The translations under genes were made by a program, and so were the position numbers. Under the pieces are notes generated by a model. That model was not told the origin of the DNA, did not search any database, and worked only from the letters and a program-made list of their open reading frames with translations. DNA of 50,991 nt. It comes from UBA7672 sp034439955. GTDB taxonomy: Bacteria > Pseudomonadota > Alphaproteobacteria > Caulobacterales > Hyphomonadaceae. The stretch is taken from contig JAWXBJ010000169.1 of NCBI GenBank assembly GCA_034439955.1, positions 1-50,991 of the forward strand, given 5' to 3'. This document shows positions 9,024 to 17,083 of this stretch, in pieces; the first letter of the stretch is position 1; each line of letters starts with the position of its first letter.

Positions 9024-9722
9024 TCAGGGTGCGGGACCGAGCTCCGCCCGTATCGCGGTGAAGACGGCATGGAACATCGCCTCGGTGAGCCGGCCGGTGT
9101 TCGTGTTGTAGCGCGAGCAGTGATAGCTGTCATAAAGGGCGATCGGCCCCTCCGGCCGGTGGAGCGCGTGACGCCGGTTGTGGCCGAAGACTGCAGCGCC
9201 AGGCTTCCCGCCCAGGGCGCGAACGGTCGAGTCGTGCGCGATCCGGCCCAGCGCCAGTATGATTTCGAGATTGGGGAGGGACTGGATGCGGGCTGCAAGA
9301 AACGTCCGGCAGGTGATGATTTCGGCGCCGGTGGGCTTGTTCCCTGGCGGAACACAGCGGACCGCGTTTGAAATCACTGTGTCCCGCAGTTCGAGCCCGT
9401 CATCAGGTCTTTCGTCATATTGGCCCGCCGAGAAACCATAAGCGGCAAGCGTCGCGTAGAGGAGATCGCCCGCCCAGTCGCCGGTGAAGGGGCGGCCCGT
9501 TCGGTTGGCGCCCTGTAGCCCGGGGGCCAGGCCGACAATCAGCAAGCGCCCGTCCATCGAGCCGAAGGACGGGACGGCCCCATTGAACCAGCCAGGATGG
9601 AGGTCCTCATTGGCCCGCCGGAAGGCGACGAGGCGGGGGCAGAGAAGGCAGCCCTTTGGGGCTTCGGGCGGGAACTGGGCGGGGTCGGCGGCGGACGCGG
9701 ACTTGACCCCTGGAAATGTCAC
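9024..9722 (-). CDS. family 5 uracil-DNA glycosylase (UDGb-type, Fe-S)
   Basis: A 232-residue uracil-DNA glycosylase that removes uracil and other deaminated bases from DNA. The GLAPGLQGANRTGRPFTGDWAG block is diagnostic of the family-5/UDGb branch. The C-terminal loop SYHCSRYNTNTG occupies the HPS-type position. Cysteines C25, C28, C123 and C138 are in the spacing of the [4Fe-4S] ligands. Translation starts at GTG 9722, which overlaps the TGA of the upstream NYN gene (GTGA), implying translational coupling. The annotation is secure for family; the substrate range (uracil, hypoxanthine, xanthine) is not visible. Confidence 0.93.
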   Translation of the reverse strand: MTFPGVKSASAADPAQFPPEAPKGCLLCPRLVAFRRANEDLHPGWFNGAVPSFGSMDGRLLIVGLAPGLQGANRTGRPFTGDWAGDLLYATLAAYGFSAGQYDERPDDGLELRDTVISNAVRCVPPGNKPTGAEIITCRTFLAARIQSLPNLEIILALGRIAHDSTVRALGGKPGAAVFGHNRRHALHRPEGPIALYDSYHCSRYNTNTGRLTEAMFHAVFTAIRAELGPAP

Positions 9723-10306
9723 GTATCGTCTTCCTCGTCGTCATCATCATGGCCGGCTGACACCAGGGCCGACTGTCGCGGAGGGCGACCCACAAGTTCG
9801 GCCAGGTCGGCAAGCTCGATAAAGGTGTCGGCCGCCCGCCGCAACTCGTCGGCGATCATGGGAGGCGAGGTCTTGAGTGTCGACACCACGGAGACGCGCA
9901 CGCCTTTTTCCTGCACCGCCAGTACGAGGCGGGTCAAATCCCCATCACCCGAAAACAGCACGACATGCTCCACGCTGGAGGACAGATTCAGCATATCGAC
10001 CGCGATCTCGACGTCCATGTCACCCTTGATGCGGCGGCGACCCGACGCATCGGTGAATTCCTTGGCCGGCTTGGTCACGACCTTGAAGCCGTTGTACTGG
10101 AGCCAGTCCACCAGGGGCCGGATCGGCGAATAATCGTCGTTTTCGACCAGCGCCGTGTAGTAATAGGCGCGCACCAGCCTGCCCCGGCGACGAAATTCCT
10201 CAAGGAGCTTGCGGTAATCCACCTCGACGCCAAGCGTCTTGCCCGCAGAGTAGAGATTGGCCCCGTCGATAAAGAGGGCGAGACGCTCGTCCTTGTAAAA
10301 CGCCAT
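9719..10306 (-). CDS. NYN domain (LabA/DUF88) putative ribonuclease
   Basis: A 195-residue NYN/PIN-like protein of the LabA/DUF88 group. ATG at 10306 is used because GGGAG precedes it by about ten bases and the conserved domain starts immediately (LALFIDGANLYSAG, D14). Other acidic residues of the PIN-like site are in KGDMDVEIAVDML and FSGDGDLTRLV. The last residues are a run of acidic amino acids (DDDDEEDD). The family is believed to be metal-dependent RNases, but the target is unknown. It is divergent from rpoZ, and its stop overlaps the start of the uracil-DNA glycosylase gene. Confidence 0.88.
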   Translation of the reverse strand: MAFYKDERLALFIDGANLYSAGKTLGVEVDYRKLLEEFRRRGRLVRAYYYTALVENDDYSPIRPLVDWLQYNGFKVVTKPAKEFTDASGRRRIKGDMDVEIAVDMLNLSSSVEHVVLFSGDGDLTRLVLAVQEKGVRVSVVSTLKTSPPMIADELRRAADTFIELADLAELVGRPPRQSALVSAGHDDDDEEDDT

Positions 10307-10663
10307 CCAGTTCAACTCCCTGCCAGCCTCGCCCGTTCCAGCCAGGCAAGCCGGCCTCCGTCGTCTTTGACGCGGCTGTAAGCGCGATATGGACGATTGC
10401 AATCCACAGGCAATAGGAATTGTCGCACTTCAAACGCGCCGTGCCGGATCAAGAAACGCAGGGCTGACAAAGGTGCGCCCACTGCTGTTGCAGACGAGCG
10501 ATCCATGCAGTATGCAGACGGCTCTGACAGTGATCGGCCCGGGTCCCGCGATCCGGGACGTGAATCGCTGTCATCTCGTTTTTTGTGCAAAGCGGATGCG
10601 CACCCTCGTCCGGTGCGCTGCGGGTTCACCGCTTCGGCAGGCTGGCTTCAGCAGGAGAAATTG
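10307..10663. other. divergent intergenic region between NYN gene and rpoZ
   Basis: A gap of 357 bases that must hold the promoters for the leftward NYN-UDG unit and the rightward rpoZ-rel unit. A 6-bp hairpin (GTCCCG at 10543-10548 pairing with CGGGAC at 10554-10559) is visible, and a T6 run follows 20 bases later, too far for a terminator. No promoter could be assigned with confidence and no coding frame is convincing. Confidence 0.4.
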
Positions 10664-11014
10664 ATGGCTCGGGTGACTGTCGAAGATTGCGTCGAGAAAG
10701 TGCCCAACCGCTTTCAGCTGGTTCTTCTGGCGTCCCACCGCGCCCGGGTGATCCGTGAAGGCGCTCCGATCACGATCGACCGCGACAACGACAAGGACCC
10801 GGTTGTCGCCCTGCGGGAGATCGCCGACGAGACGGTGGATCTGGAAACCATCCGGGACAGCCTGGTCGCCGGCCTTCAGGAAATCCGTCCCGGCGAGGAA
10901 GCCGAGCGCGAGGAGGACAAGCGCGCCCTTGCGGCAGCTCCCGCCTCATCCGAGGAAGAGGTGCTGAAGGCCTACCAGGTTGAACTCGAATCGGCTCGCG
11001 AAGAACGCTTTTGA
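10664..11014 (+). CDS. rpoZ: RNA polymerase omega subunit
   Basis: A 116-residue omega subunit that assists folding of the beta-prime subunit and assembly of RNA polymerase. ATG at 10664 is set by an AGGAG eight bases upstream and by the start MARVTVEDCVEKVPNRFQLV, the canonical omega N-terminus. VLLASHRARVI and the KDPVVALREIADE block follow. The tail is longer and more acidic than in E. coli omega, as usual in alphaproteobacteria. The TGA overlaps the start of rel/spoT (TGATG), so the two genes are coupled, matching the common rpoZ-rel arrangement. Confidence 0.96.
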   Translation: MARVTVEDCVEKVPNRFQLVLLASHRARVIREGAPITIDRDNDKDPVVALREIADETVDLETIRDSLVAGLQEIRPGEEAEREEDKRALAAAPASSEEEVLKAYQVELESAREERF

Positions 11015-13257
11015 TGGGTCTTGACGCGATGGGCCAGACAGCGCCGGTCGCACCTGCCGCCAGGAAGAAGACGGACGATGGAAAGCCGCGCTCGCGCGGC
11101 TTTTTGCGTCAGTACGAACTGGTCGACCGCGTCAAGGTCTACCAGCCGGACGCCGACGAGGAGGCGCTCAACAAGGCCTATGTCTTCGCCACTCTCAAGC
11201 ATGGCCAGCAGCTGCGCCATTCCGGCGATCCCTACTACGCCCATCCGGTCGCGGTCGCGGGCCTCCTCACCGAACTCAGGATGGACCAGGCGACCATCAT
11301 TGCCGGACTTCTGCACGACACTGTGGAAGACACCGAGGCGACGGTGGAGGAAATCCGGGCGCTGTTCGGGGACGAGGTGGGCGACCTCGTCGATGGCGTC
11401 ACCAAGCTGCCCAGGCTGGACGGCGAGGGTCCGCGCCAGCAGCAGGCGGAGAACTTCCAGAAGTTCATCCTGGCGACCACGCGGGACATCCGTGTGCTGC
11501 TGGTCAAGCTGGCCGACCGGCTGCACAACATGCGCACCATCGAGTTCATGCCGAAGCCGGAAAGCCGGCAGCGCATCGCCCGCGAAACGCTGGACATCTA
11601 TGCGCCCCTGGCGCGCCGGGTCGGGCTGTCGATCTTCGCAGGCGAACTGGAGGACCACGCCTTTCGGGTCGTCAATCCGGAGGCGTATGAGGCGATCGTC
11701 GTGAGGCTGGACGAAATCCTGTCGGACGATCACGCCAATCTCAGCCGCATCCAGTCCGACATCGAGACGGTGATGTTCGCGCGCGGCGTTCGCGGCGAAC
11801 TGCGCGGCCGGATGAAACGGCCTTACTCGATCTGGCGAAAGCTGGAATCGAAGTCGATTTCCTTCAAGGATCTCGGCGACGTGTTCGCCTACCGTCTGAT
11901 CGTCGGCTCGGTGGAGGAATGTTACAGGGCGCTGGGCGCCGCGCACCAGCAATGGGCGGCGCTGTCGGAGAGGTTCAAGGACTATATCTCGGTGCCCAAG
12001 CCGAACGGCTACCGGTCGATTCACACGACATTCCTGGGACCTGGCAACCGCCGTGTCGAGCTGCAGATCCGCACGCGAGACATGGATGCGATCGCCGACC
12101 GCGGCGTCGCGGCGCACTGGACCTACAAGAACGCCGAATACGGTTTCGACGCCGAGGCGGCCCGCGCCGAGGGGCTCGACGCCGAGGCCGAACTGACCGC
12201 GTTCGCCGACATGCTGGCGCATGGCGCCGAACCTGAGGAATTTCTCGAACACGCCAAGCTGCAGATGTATCGCGACAGCGTTTTCGTGTTCACGCCGAAA
12301 GGGAAACTGGTCAAGCTGCCGGCCGGATCGACGCCGCTCGACTTCGCCTATGCCGTCCACTCCGAGATTGGCGATCATACTGTCGGCGCCCGGATCAACA
12401 ATGTCGAGCGGCCCCTGCGCACGGCGCTGGAGAATGGCGACGTGGTGGAGATCATTCGCGGCTCGAAGGCGGCGGTGCACGCCAATTGGGAGGGCCTGGC
12501 CGTCACCGGCCGCGCGCGATCGGCGATCCGGCGGCTGACGCGGGCTGCCGAGCGCGGCGAGTTCATCGCCATCGGCAACCGGCTGATCGAACATGCATTG
12601 CGCCGGATCGGGCTTGAGCCGTCCGAAGTCAACAAACCCGAAATGGCCGAACGGGCCGGCCATGAAAAAATGGAGGCGCTCTCCGAAAGCGTGGGTCGCG
12701 GCAGGATGACCACGGCGGAGCTGATGGCGACGGCGTTTCCCGGCATTGACGATCCGGCCCGTCAGACCGCCCCGGGGGCGGACGGCGAAGCGGCGCCCAG
12801 CCTGGTGGCGGGCGATGACCTGACGCCAGGCGTGACGTTGCACCTTGCCGAATGCTGTTCGCCCCTGCCGGGAGACCGGATCGTCGGCGTGCTGATACCG
12901 GAACGCGGCATAGAGGTGCATGTGATCGACTGCGCGCGGCTGGCCGATTTCGAGGGGCAGGCGGATCGCTGGATCGACCTGCGCTGGAAGGCCCGGACGG
13001 ACAAGGCGAACGAAGTGCTCGCCGTGGGCCGGATCGTCGTCACCACCGCCAACCGGCGCGGCGCGCTGGCGCTGCTGTGCAAGACGGTGTCGGAAGCACA
13101 GGGCAATATCATCAACGTCAAGACGCTGAAGCGCTCGACCGATTTTTTCGATTTCGAGTTCGACATCGAGGTGGAGGATTCGCGCCGGCTGACGCAGATC
13201 GTGGCCGCCATGCGCGCCCTTTCAGTCGTCGACCGCGCCGAGCGGATCAGGGGATGA
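11014..13257 (+). CDS. bifunctional (p)ppGpp synthetase/hydrolase (Rel/SpoT homolog)
   Basis: A 747-residue long RSH protein that makes and degrades the alarmone (p)ppGpp in the stringent response. The N-terminal HD hydrolase is intact (HPVAVAGLL, GLLHDTVEDTEAT, KLADRLHNMRT). The synthetase contains GRMKRPYSIWRK, SFKDLGDVFAYR, GYRSIHTT and ELQIRT. A TGS domain (FVFTPKGKLVKLPAGSTPLDFAY) and a C-terminal ACT domain (about residues 670-745) complete the architecture. ATG at 11014 overlaps the rpoZ stop; ATG at 11029 is an alternative. Both catalytic centres look preserved, as expected for the single RSH of many alphaproteobacteria. Confidence 0.95.
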   Translation: MGLDAMGQTAPVAPAARKKTDDGKPRSRGFLRQYELVDRVKVYQPDADEEALNKAYVFATLKHGQQLRHSGDPYYAHPVAVAGLLTELRMDQATIIAGLLHDTVEDTEATVEEIRALFGDEVGDLVDGVTKLPRLDGEGPRQQQAENFQKFILATTRDIRVLLVKLADRLHNMRTIEFMPKPESRQRIARETLDIYAPLARRVGLSIFAGELEDHAFRVVNPEAYEAIVVRLDEILSDDHANLSRIQSDIETVMFARGVRGELRGRMKRPYSIWRKLESKSISFKDLGDVFAYRLIVGSVEECYRALGAAHQQWAALSERFKDYISVPKPNGYRSIHTTFLGPGNRRVELQIRTRDMDAIADRGVAAHWTYKNAEYGFDAEAARAEGLDAEAELTAFADMLAHGAEPEEFLEHAKLQMYRDSVFVFTPKGKLVKLPAGSTPLDFAYAVHSEIGDHTVGARINNVERPLRTALENGDVVEIIRGSKAAVHANWEGLAVTGRARSAIRRLTRAAERGEFIAIGNRLIEHALRRIGLEPSEVNKPEMAERAGHEKMEALSESVGRGRMTTAELMATAFPGIDDPARQTAPGADGEAAPSLVAGDDLTPGVTLHLAECCSPLPGDRIVGVLIPERGIEVHVIDCARLADFEGQADRWIDLRWKARTDKANEVLAVGRIVVTTANRRGALALLCKTVSEAQGNIINVKTLKRSTDFFDFEFDIEVEDSRRLTQIVAAMRALSVVDRAERIRG

Positions 13258-13345
13258 GGTTGGTTGCCTCGCCCAGTCGCTGCGCGACATGGGGAGGCAA
13301 GAGTCCATGGTTGAGGCGACGGCCCGTTGGCGCTAGGCATCCCGC

Positions 13346-13930
13346 ATGAACACCGGTGACGTTCTCGACGAGTTCCGCAAGGTCGGCGCGCTGCTCGAGG
13401 GGCATTTCATCCTGTCGTCCGGGCGGCGCAGCCCTGTCTTCCTGCAGAAGGCGCTGGTGTTCTCGCATCCGCCGACAACCGAGCGTCTTTGCGCGGCTCT
13501 GGCCCGCAAGCTGGAGGCCGAGTTCGGGAAGATCGACGTCGTCGTAGGCCCCGCCGTCGGAGGTCTGATCCCCGGGTACGAGACGGCGCGAGCGCTGGGC
13601 TGCCGGTCGATCTACACCGAGCGGGAGGGCGGCGCGATGAGCCTGCGGCGCGGCTTCAGCGTGACGCCGGAGGATCGTGTGGTGATCGTCGAGGACATTG
13701 TCACCACTGGCGTTTCGATGCGCGAGACGCTGGCCGCAATGCATGCGGCGGGCGCGAACGTGGTCGGCGCGGCATGTATCGTCGATCGCGCAAATGGCAA
13801 GGCGGACGTCGGCGGCCTGAAGCTGGTGTCGCTCGCGGCGGTGGATTTTCCAGATTATGACGCCAGTGATCTGCCGCCGGAGCTGGCGAAACTGCCGGCG
13901 GTCAAGCCGGGCAGCCGGGGGCTCGCATGA
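13346..13930 (+). CDS. pyrE: orotate phosphoribosyltransferase
   Basis: A 194-residue enzyme that transfers phosphoribose from PRPP to orotate in UMP synthesis. The PRPP-binding motif VVIVEDIVTTGVS is exact for PyrE-type phosphoribosyltransferases. The N-terminal SSGRRSPVFLQKALVF carries the conserved lysine, and GPAVGGLIPGYETARAL is the PPi loop region. It starts at ATG 13346, 88 bases after rel. Its stop overlaps the pdxJ start by four bases (ATGA). Confidence 0.95.
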   Translation: MNTGDVLDEFRKVGALLEGHFILSSGRRSPVFLQKALVFSHPPTTERLCAALARKLEAEFGKIDVVVGPAVGGLIPGYETARALGCRSIYTEREGGAMSLRRGFSVTPEDRVVIVEDIVTTGVSMRETLAAMHAAGANVVGAACIVDRANGKADVGGLKLVSLAAVDFPDYDASDLPPELAKLPAVKPGSRGLA

Positions 13931-14685
13931 GCCTCACGCGCGCACGTCTGGGCGTCAACATCGACCATGTCGCGACCATCAGGAACGCGCGCGGCGTCGC
14001 CCATCCCGATCCCGCGCGGGCGGCGGCCATCGCGGAAGCCGCCGGCGCCGATGGCGTCACCATCCACCTGCGCGAGGACCGGCGGCACATACGCGACGCG
14101 GATCTGGCGGCGGTGCGCGACGCCGTCAAGCTGCCGATCAATCTGGAAATGGCGACGACGCAGGAGATGCTTGCGATCGCGCTGGACTATCGGCCGCACG
14201 CCGCCTGTCTGGTGCCGGAAAAGCGCGAGGAACGCACGACCGAGGGCGGCCTCGATGTCGCGCGGCTGCACAATCAGGTGCAGCCTTTCGTGACGAAGCT
14301 GGCGGAGGCCGGCGTCCGCGTCTCGCTGTTCATAGAGCCGAGCAAGGTACAGGTCGCGGTCGCCGAGGCCATGGGCGCGCCGGTGGTGGAGCTGCATACG
14401 GGACGCTATGTGGAGCTGGTTTTCGCGGGTGACAGGGATGGTGCGCTGGACGAGCTGAAACGACTGCAGGAGGCCGCCGAGCACGGCGCCGACAAGGGCA
14501 TCGAGATTCATGTCGGGCACGGTCTGACCTATGACACGGTGCAGCCGGTGGCGATGATCCCGCAGGTGCGTGAGCTGAATATCGGGCATTTCATCATGGG
14601 CGAGGCCCTGTTTGTCGGGCTGGACGCGGCCGTGCGGCGGATGCGCCAGGAAATCGATATGGCGCGCGGGCATGTCAGCCGATGA
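13927..14685 (+). CDS. pdxJ: pyridoxine 5'-phosphate synthase
   Basis: A 252-residue TIM-barrel enzyme that condenses 3-amino-2-oxopropyl phosphate with deoxyxylulose 5-phosphate to form pyridoxine phosphate in DXP-dependent vitamin B6 synthesis. Recognised by the start RLGVNIDHVATIRNARG, by GVTIHLREDRRHIRD and by INLEMATTQEM. The C-terminal HVGHGLTYDTV and LNIGHFIMGEALFVG are the phosphate-binding and lid regions. It starts inside the pyrE stop and ends inside the acpS start (ATGA overlaps on both sides), so it lies in a tightly coupled operon. Confidence 0.96.
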   Translation: MSLTRARLGVNIDHVATIRNARGVAHPDPARAAAIAEAAGADGVTIHLREDRRHIRDADLAAVRDAVKLPINLEMATTQEMLAIALDYRPHAACLVPEKREERTTEGGLDVARLHNQVQPFVTKLAEAGVRVSLFIEPSKVQVAVAEAMGAPVVELHTGRYVELVFAGDRDGALDELKRLQEAAEHGADKGIEIHVGHGLTYDTVQPVAMIPQVRELNIGHFIMGEALFVGLDAAVRRMRQEIDMARGHVSR

Positions 14686-15095
14686 TCATCGGCCTCGGTC
14701 AGGACATCTGCGACATTCGCCGGATCGAGAAATCTCTGGAGCGTTTTGGCGAGCGTTTCACGCACCGCGTGTTCACCGAAACCGAGCGGGCGCTGGCGGA
14801 TCGCCGCAAGCTGCGGGCCGAGACTTATGCGAAACGCTTCGCCGCCAAGGAGGCTTGCGCGAAGGCGCTCGGAACCGGCGTGCCAAGGCGCGGCGTGCAC
14901 TGGAAGCATATGGGCGTCGTCAACCTGCCAAGCGGCCGGCCGACATTTGCTCTGACCGGTGGTGCGGCGGAGCGCCTGAAAATCCTGACGCCAGACGGAA
15001 TGACATGCGTGATCCACCTGACGATCACGGATGAGTATCCCTATGCGCAGGCCATGGTGATCATCGAGGCGACGCCGGCGGCGACGGGGACCTGA
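14682..15095 (+). CDS. acpS: holo-[acyl-carrier-protein] synthase
   Basis: A 137-residue phosphopantetheinyl transferase that converts apo-ACP to holo-ACP for fatty-acid synthesis. The two family motifs are clear: GLGQDICDIRRIEKSL (metal-binding Asp near the N-terminus) and KRFAAKEACAKALGTG (catalytic WAAKEA-type helix). The final TDEYPYAQAMVIIEA strand is typical. It overlaps pdxJ by four bases and rnc by one. In most alphaproteobacteria lepB sits between acpS and rnc; here there is no room for it. Confidence 0.95.
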   Translation: MIIGLGQDICDIRRIEKSLERFGERFTHRVFTETERALADRRKLRAETYAKRFAAKEACAKALGTGVPRRGVHWKHMGVVNLPSGRPTFALTGGAAERLKILTPDGMTCVIHLTITDEYPYAQAMVIIEATPAATGT

Positions 15096-15904
15096 TGCGG
15101 CCGAACAGCAGTCATACCGGAAAGCGGCGCAAGAACAGGGCGCGGGCGTTGGTCGCTGCGCCGGAACTGACATTCGAACAGCGGCAGGCGTGCGAGGAAA
15201 CGCTCGGCCGCCGCTTCAAGGATCCGTCGCTGCTGGATCGGGCGATGACCCATCGCAGCGCCGCCCAGGGCAAGGCGGCGGAGTGGAGCAATGAGCGGCT
15301 GGAATTTCTCGGCGACCGGGTGCTCGCGCTGGTGATGGTCGAGACGCTGCTGGAACGATTTCCGGGCGTGCGGGAAGGCGATCTCGCACCCCGTCTCAAT
15401 GCGCTGGTGAGCCGCGAGGCCTGCGCCGTCGTCGGCTCCCGGCTCGGGCTGGGGCGGTATCTTCTCGTTGACGAGGCCGAACGATCGACGGGCGGGACGT
15501 CCAAGCGCTCCCTGCTGGCCAATGCGCTGGAGGCGGCGCTTGGGGCGGTCTATCTCGACGGCGGGCTGACCGCTGCGCGGACGTTCGTGTTGAAGCACTG
15601 GAAAGAGGCCTTGAGTCGGTCGGAGACGACGCCGCGCGATCCCAAGACGGCGCTCCAGGAATGGTCGCAGGGGCTGGGCCAGGATACGCCGGCCTATCGC
15701 CATGAGGCTCCGGCGGGTCCCGATCATGCGCCCGTCTTCACGGCCTTTGTCGGGATTGAGGGATGGCCGGAGGCGGTCGGGACCGGCGCCTCCAAACAGG
15801 ATGCAGAGAGAGCCGCAGCGAAGGCGATGCTCGAAGCGATCGATATCCGGATGGCCGAAAGCCAGTCGACCATGAGCCAGATGACCGAAAGGTCCGCACC
15901 ATGA
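15095..15904 (+). CDS. rnc: ribonuclease III
   Basis: A 269-residue dsRNA endonuclease for rRNA precursor and mRNA processing. The catalytic domain has NERLEFLGDRVLALVM, with Arg where many homologs have Ser, and ANALEAALGAVYLDGG, which supplies the metal-binding acidic residues. A double-stranded-RNA-binding domain begins at about residue 188 (DPKTALQEWSQGLG) and continues through GTGASKQDAERAAAKAML. The N-terminus has a basic extension of about 20 residues and the C-terminus a short Ser/Met-rich tail. The stop overlaps the era ATG. Confidence 0.95.
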   Translation: MRPNSSHTGKRRKNRARALVAAPELTFEQRQACEETLGRRFKDPSLLDRAMTHRSAAQGKAAEWSNERLEFLGDRVLALVMVETLLERFPGVREGDLAPRLNALVSREACAVVGSRLGLGRYLLVDEAERSTGGTSKRSLLANALEAALGAVYLDGGLTAARTFVLKHWKEALSRSETTPRDPKTALQEWSQGLGQDTPAYRHEAPAGPDHAPVFTAFVGIEGWPEAVGTGASKQDAERAAAKAMLEAIDIRMAESQSTMSQMTERSAP

Positions 15905-16833
15905 ACGGCACAACCCGAGCGGGATTCGCGGCCATCATCGGCGCCCCCAACGCCGGAAAGTCGACGCTGGTCAACCGGCTGGTCGGCTCGAAAGTGTCCA
16001 TCGTCACCCACAAGGTGCAGACGACGCGATTCCCGATACGCGGCGTGATGATGCGGGGCGCATCGCAAGTGATCCTGGTGGACACGCCTGGCATCTTCGC
16101 GCCGAAGCGCCGGCTCGACCGGGCGATGGTGCGCTCAGCCTGGGAAGGCGCGGGCGACGCCGACGCCGTGGTCCACCTGGTCGATGCGCGGCTGTGGGTC
16201 AGTCACGAGCGGCAGTTCGAGAAAGAGCGTGGACATGATGACGACGAGGGCGTCATCGCCCGCCTGAGGGAGATCGGAAAACAGGCGGTGCTCGCACTCA
16301 ACAAGATCGACCTGTTGGATCGCGCGGCGCTGCTGTCGGTCGCCCGGAAGCTGTTCGAGACCGGCGTCTATTCGGACGTGTTCATGATCTCGGGCCTCAA
16401 TGGCGATGGCGTCGATGCGCTGGCCGACATGCTGGCGGCGCGCATGCCCGAAGGGCCCTACCTGTTTCCGGAAGACCAGGCGGCGGATATGCCGGTGCGG
16501 CTGCTGGCGGCGGAAATCCTGCGCGAGAAGCTGATGCTGAGACTGCACCAGGAATTGCCCTACCAGCTCACGGTCGAGACGGAGAACTGGGAAACCCACG
16601 ACAATGGCTCGGTCAGGATCGACCAGGTGATCTATGTGGCGCGCGAAGGCCACCGCAGCATCATACTCGGAAAGGGTGGACTGACGATCAAGGAGATCGG
16701 CATGTCCGCCAGAAAGGAACTGGCGCAAATTCTTGGCCGTCCGGTCCACCTGTTCACGCGCGTCAAGGTGTCGGAGCGCTGGCAGGAGAGCCGCGAGCGG
16801 TTTTCGGCCATCGGGCTTGATTTTGATGTTTAG
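15901..16833 (+). CDS. era: GTPase Era
   Basis: A 310-residue GTPase that binds 16S rRNA and acts in 30S subunit assembly. G1 is GAPNAGKST, G3 is VDTPGIFAPKRRLDRAM and G4 is NKIDL. The C-terminal KH domain is marked by GHRSIILGKGGLTIKEIG. ATG at 15901 overlaps the rnc stop and begins exactly before the G domain; the open frame upstream to 15763 runs inside rnc and is not used. recO usually follows era in this order but is absent here. Confidence 0.96.
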   Translation: MNGTTRAGFAAIIGAPNAGKSTLVNRLVGSKVSIVTHKVQTTRFPIRGVMMRGASQVILVDTPGIFAPKRRLDRAMVRSAWEGAGDADAVVHLVDARLWVSHERQFEKERGHDDDEGVIARLREIGKQAVLALNKIDLLDRAALLSVARKLFETGVYSDVFMISGLNGDGVDALADMLAARMPEGPYLFPEDQAADMPVRLLAAEILREKLMLRLHQELPYQLTVETENWETHDNGSVRIDQVIYVAREGHRSIILGKGGLTIKEIGMSARKELAQILGRPVHLFTRVKVSERWQESRERFSAIGLDFDV

Positions 16834-16842
16834 GGCCGACCG

Positions 16843-16989
16843 TCAGGCGTAGCCGAGAAGCCCGCGCAGACCCGGCGAGGCGTAGTCGATCAGGCGCTTC
16901 TGGGTGACGCTGAGTTCGTCGGGCAGCTCGACGCCCGTGTCGGTGAGGTTTTCCCGTGCGGTGCTGCTCTGCTTGCGGTCGCTTGGGCC
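16843..16989 (-). pseudogene. orphan coding-like tail, possible gene remnant
   Basis: On the minus strand a frame with strongly GC-biased third positions encodes a plausible C-terminus (ARENLTDTGVELPDELSVTQ, then KRLIDYASPGLRGLLGYA) ending in TGA at 16843. Just upstream, in another frame, is a hydrophobic stretch (AIVSLLILERAYLVVAAQA) that resembles a signal or membrane segment. The two could be one small exported protein split by a frameshift. No family was recognised. It sits downstream of cfa on the same strand, between cfa and the end of era. Confidence 0.25.
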
Positions 16990-17083
16990 GCTACAACCAG
17001 ATATGCCCGTTCCAGTATCAGTAGCGAGACAATGGCCGCCGCTGATATAGGCCTTGGCGGTTATGCGCCTAAACCTTCCGAAC

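Noticed and set aside
10543..10584. Hairpin plus T6 run upstream of rpoZ as a terminator
   Set aside because: The stem is only 6 bp and the T run starts 20 bases later, outside terminator geometry.
10397..10663. Upstream extension of the rpoZ reading frame
   Set aside because: AGGAG precedes ATG 10664 and the omega domain starts there; the extension has no conserved sequence.
10972..12921. 649-codon open frame on the minus strand opposite rel/spoT
   Set aside because: Antisense shadow of a conserved gene; His/Arg-rich composition typical of such frames and no recognisable domain.
15763..15900. Upstream extension of the era reading frame
   Set aside because: It runs inside the rnc coding sequence, and ATG 15901 gives the standard Era N-terminus with a 4-base overlap.
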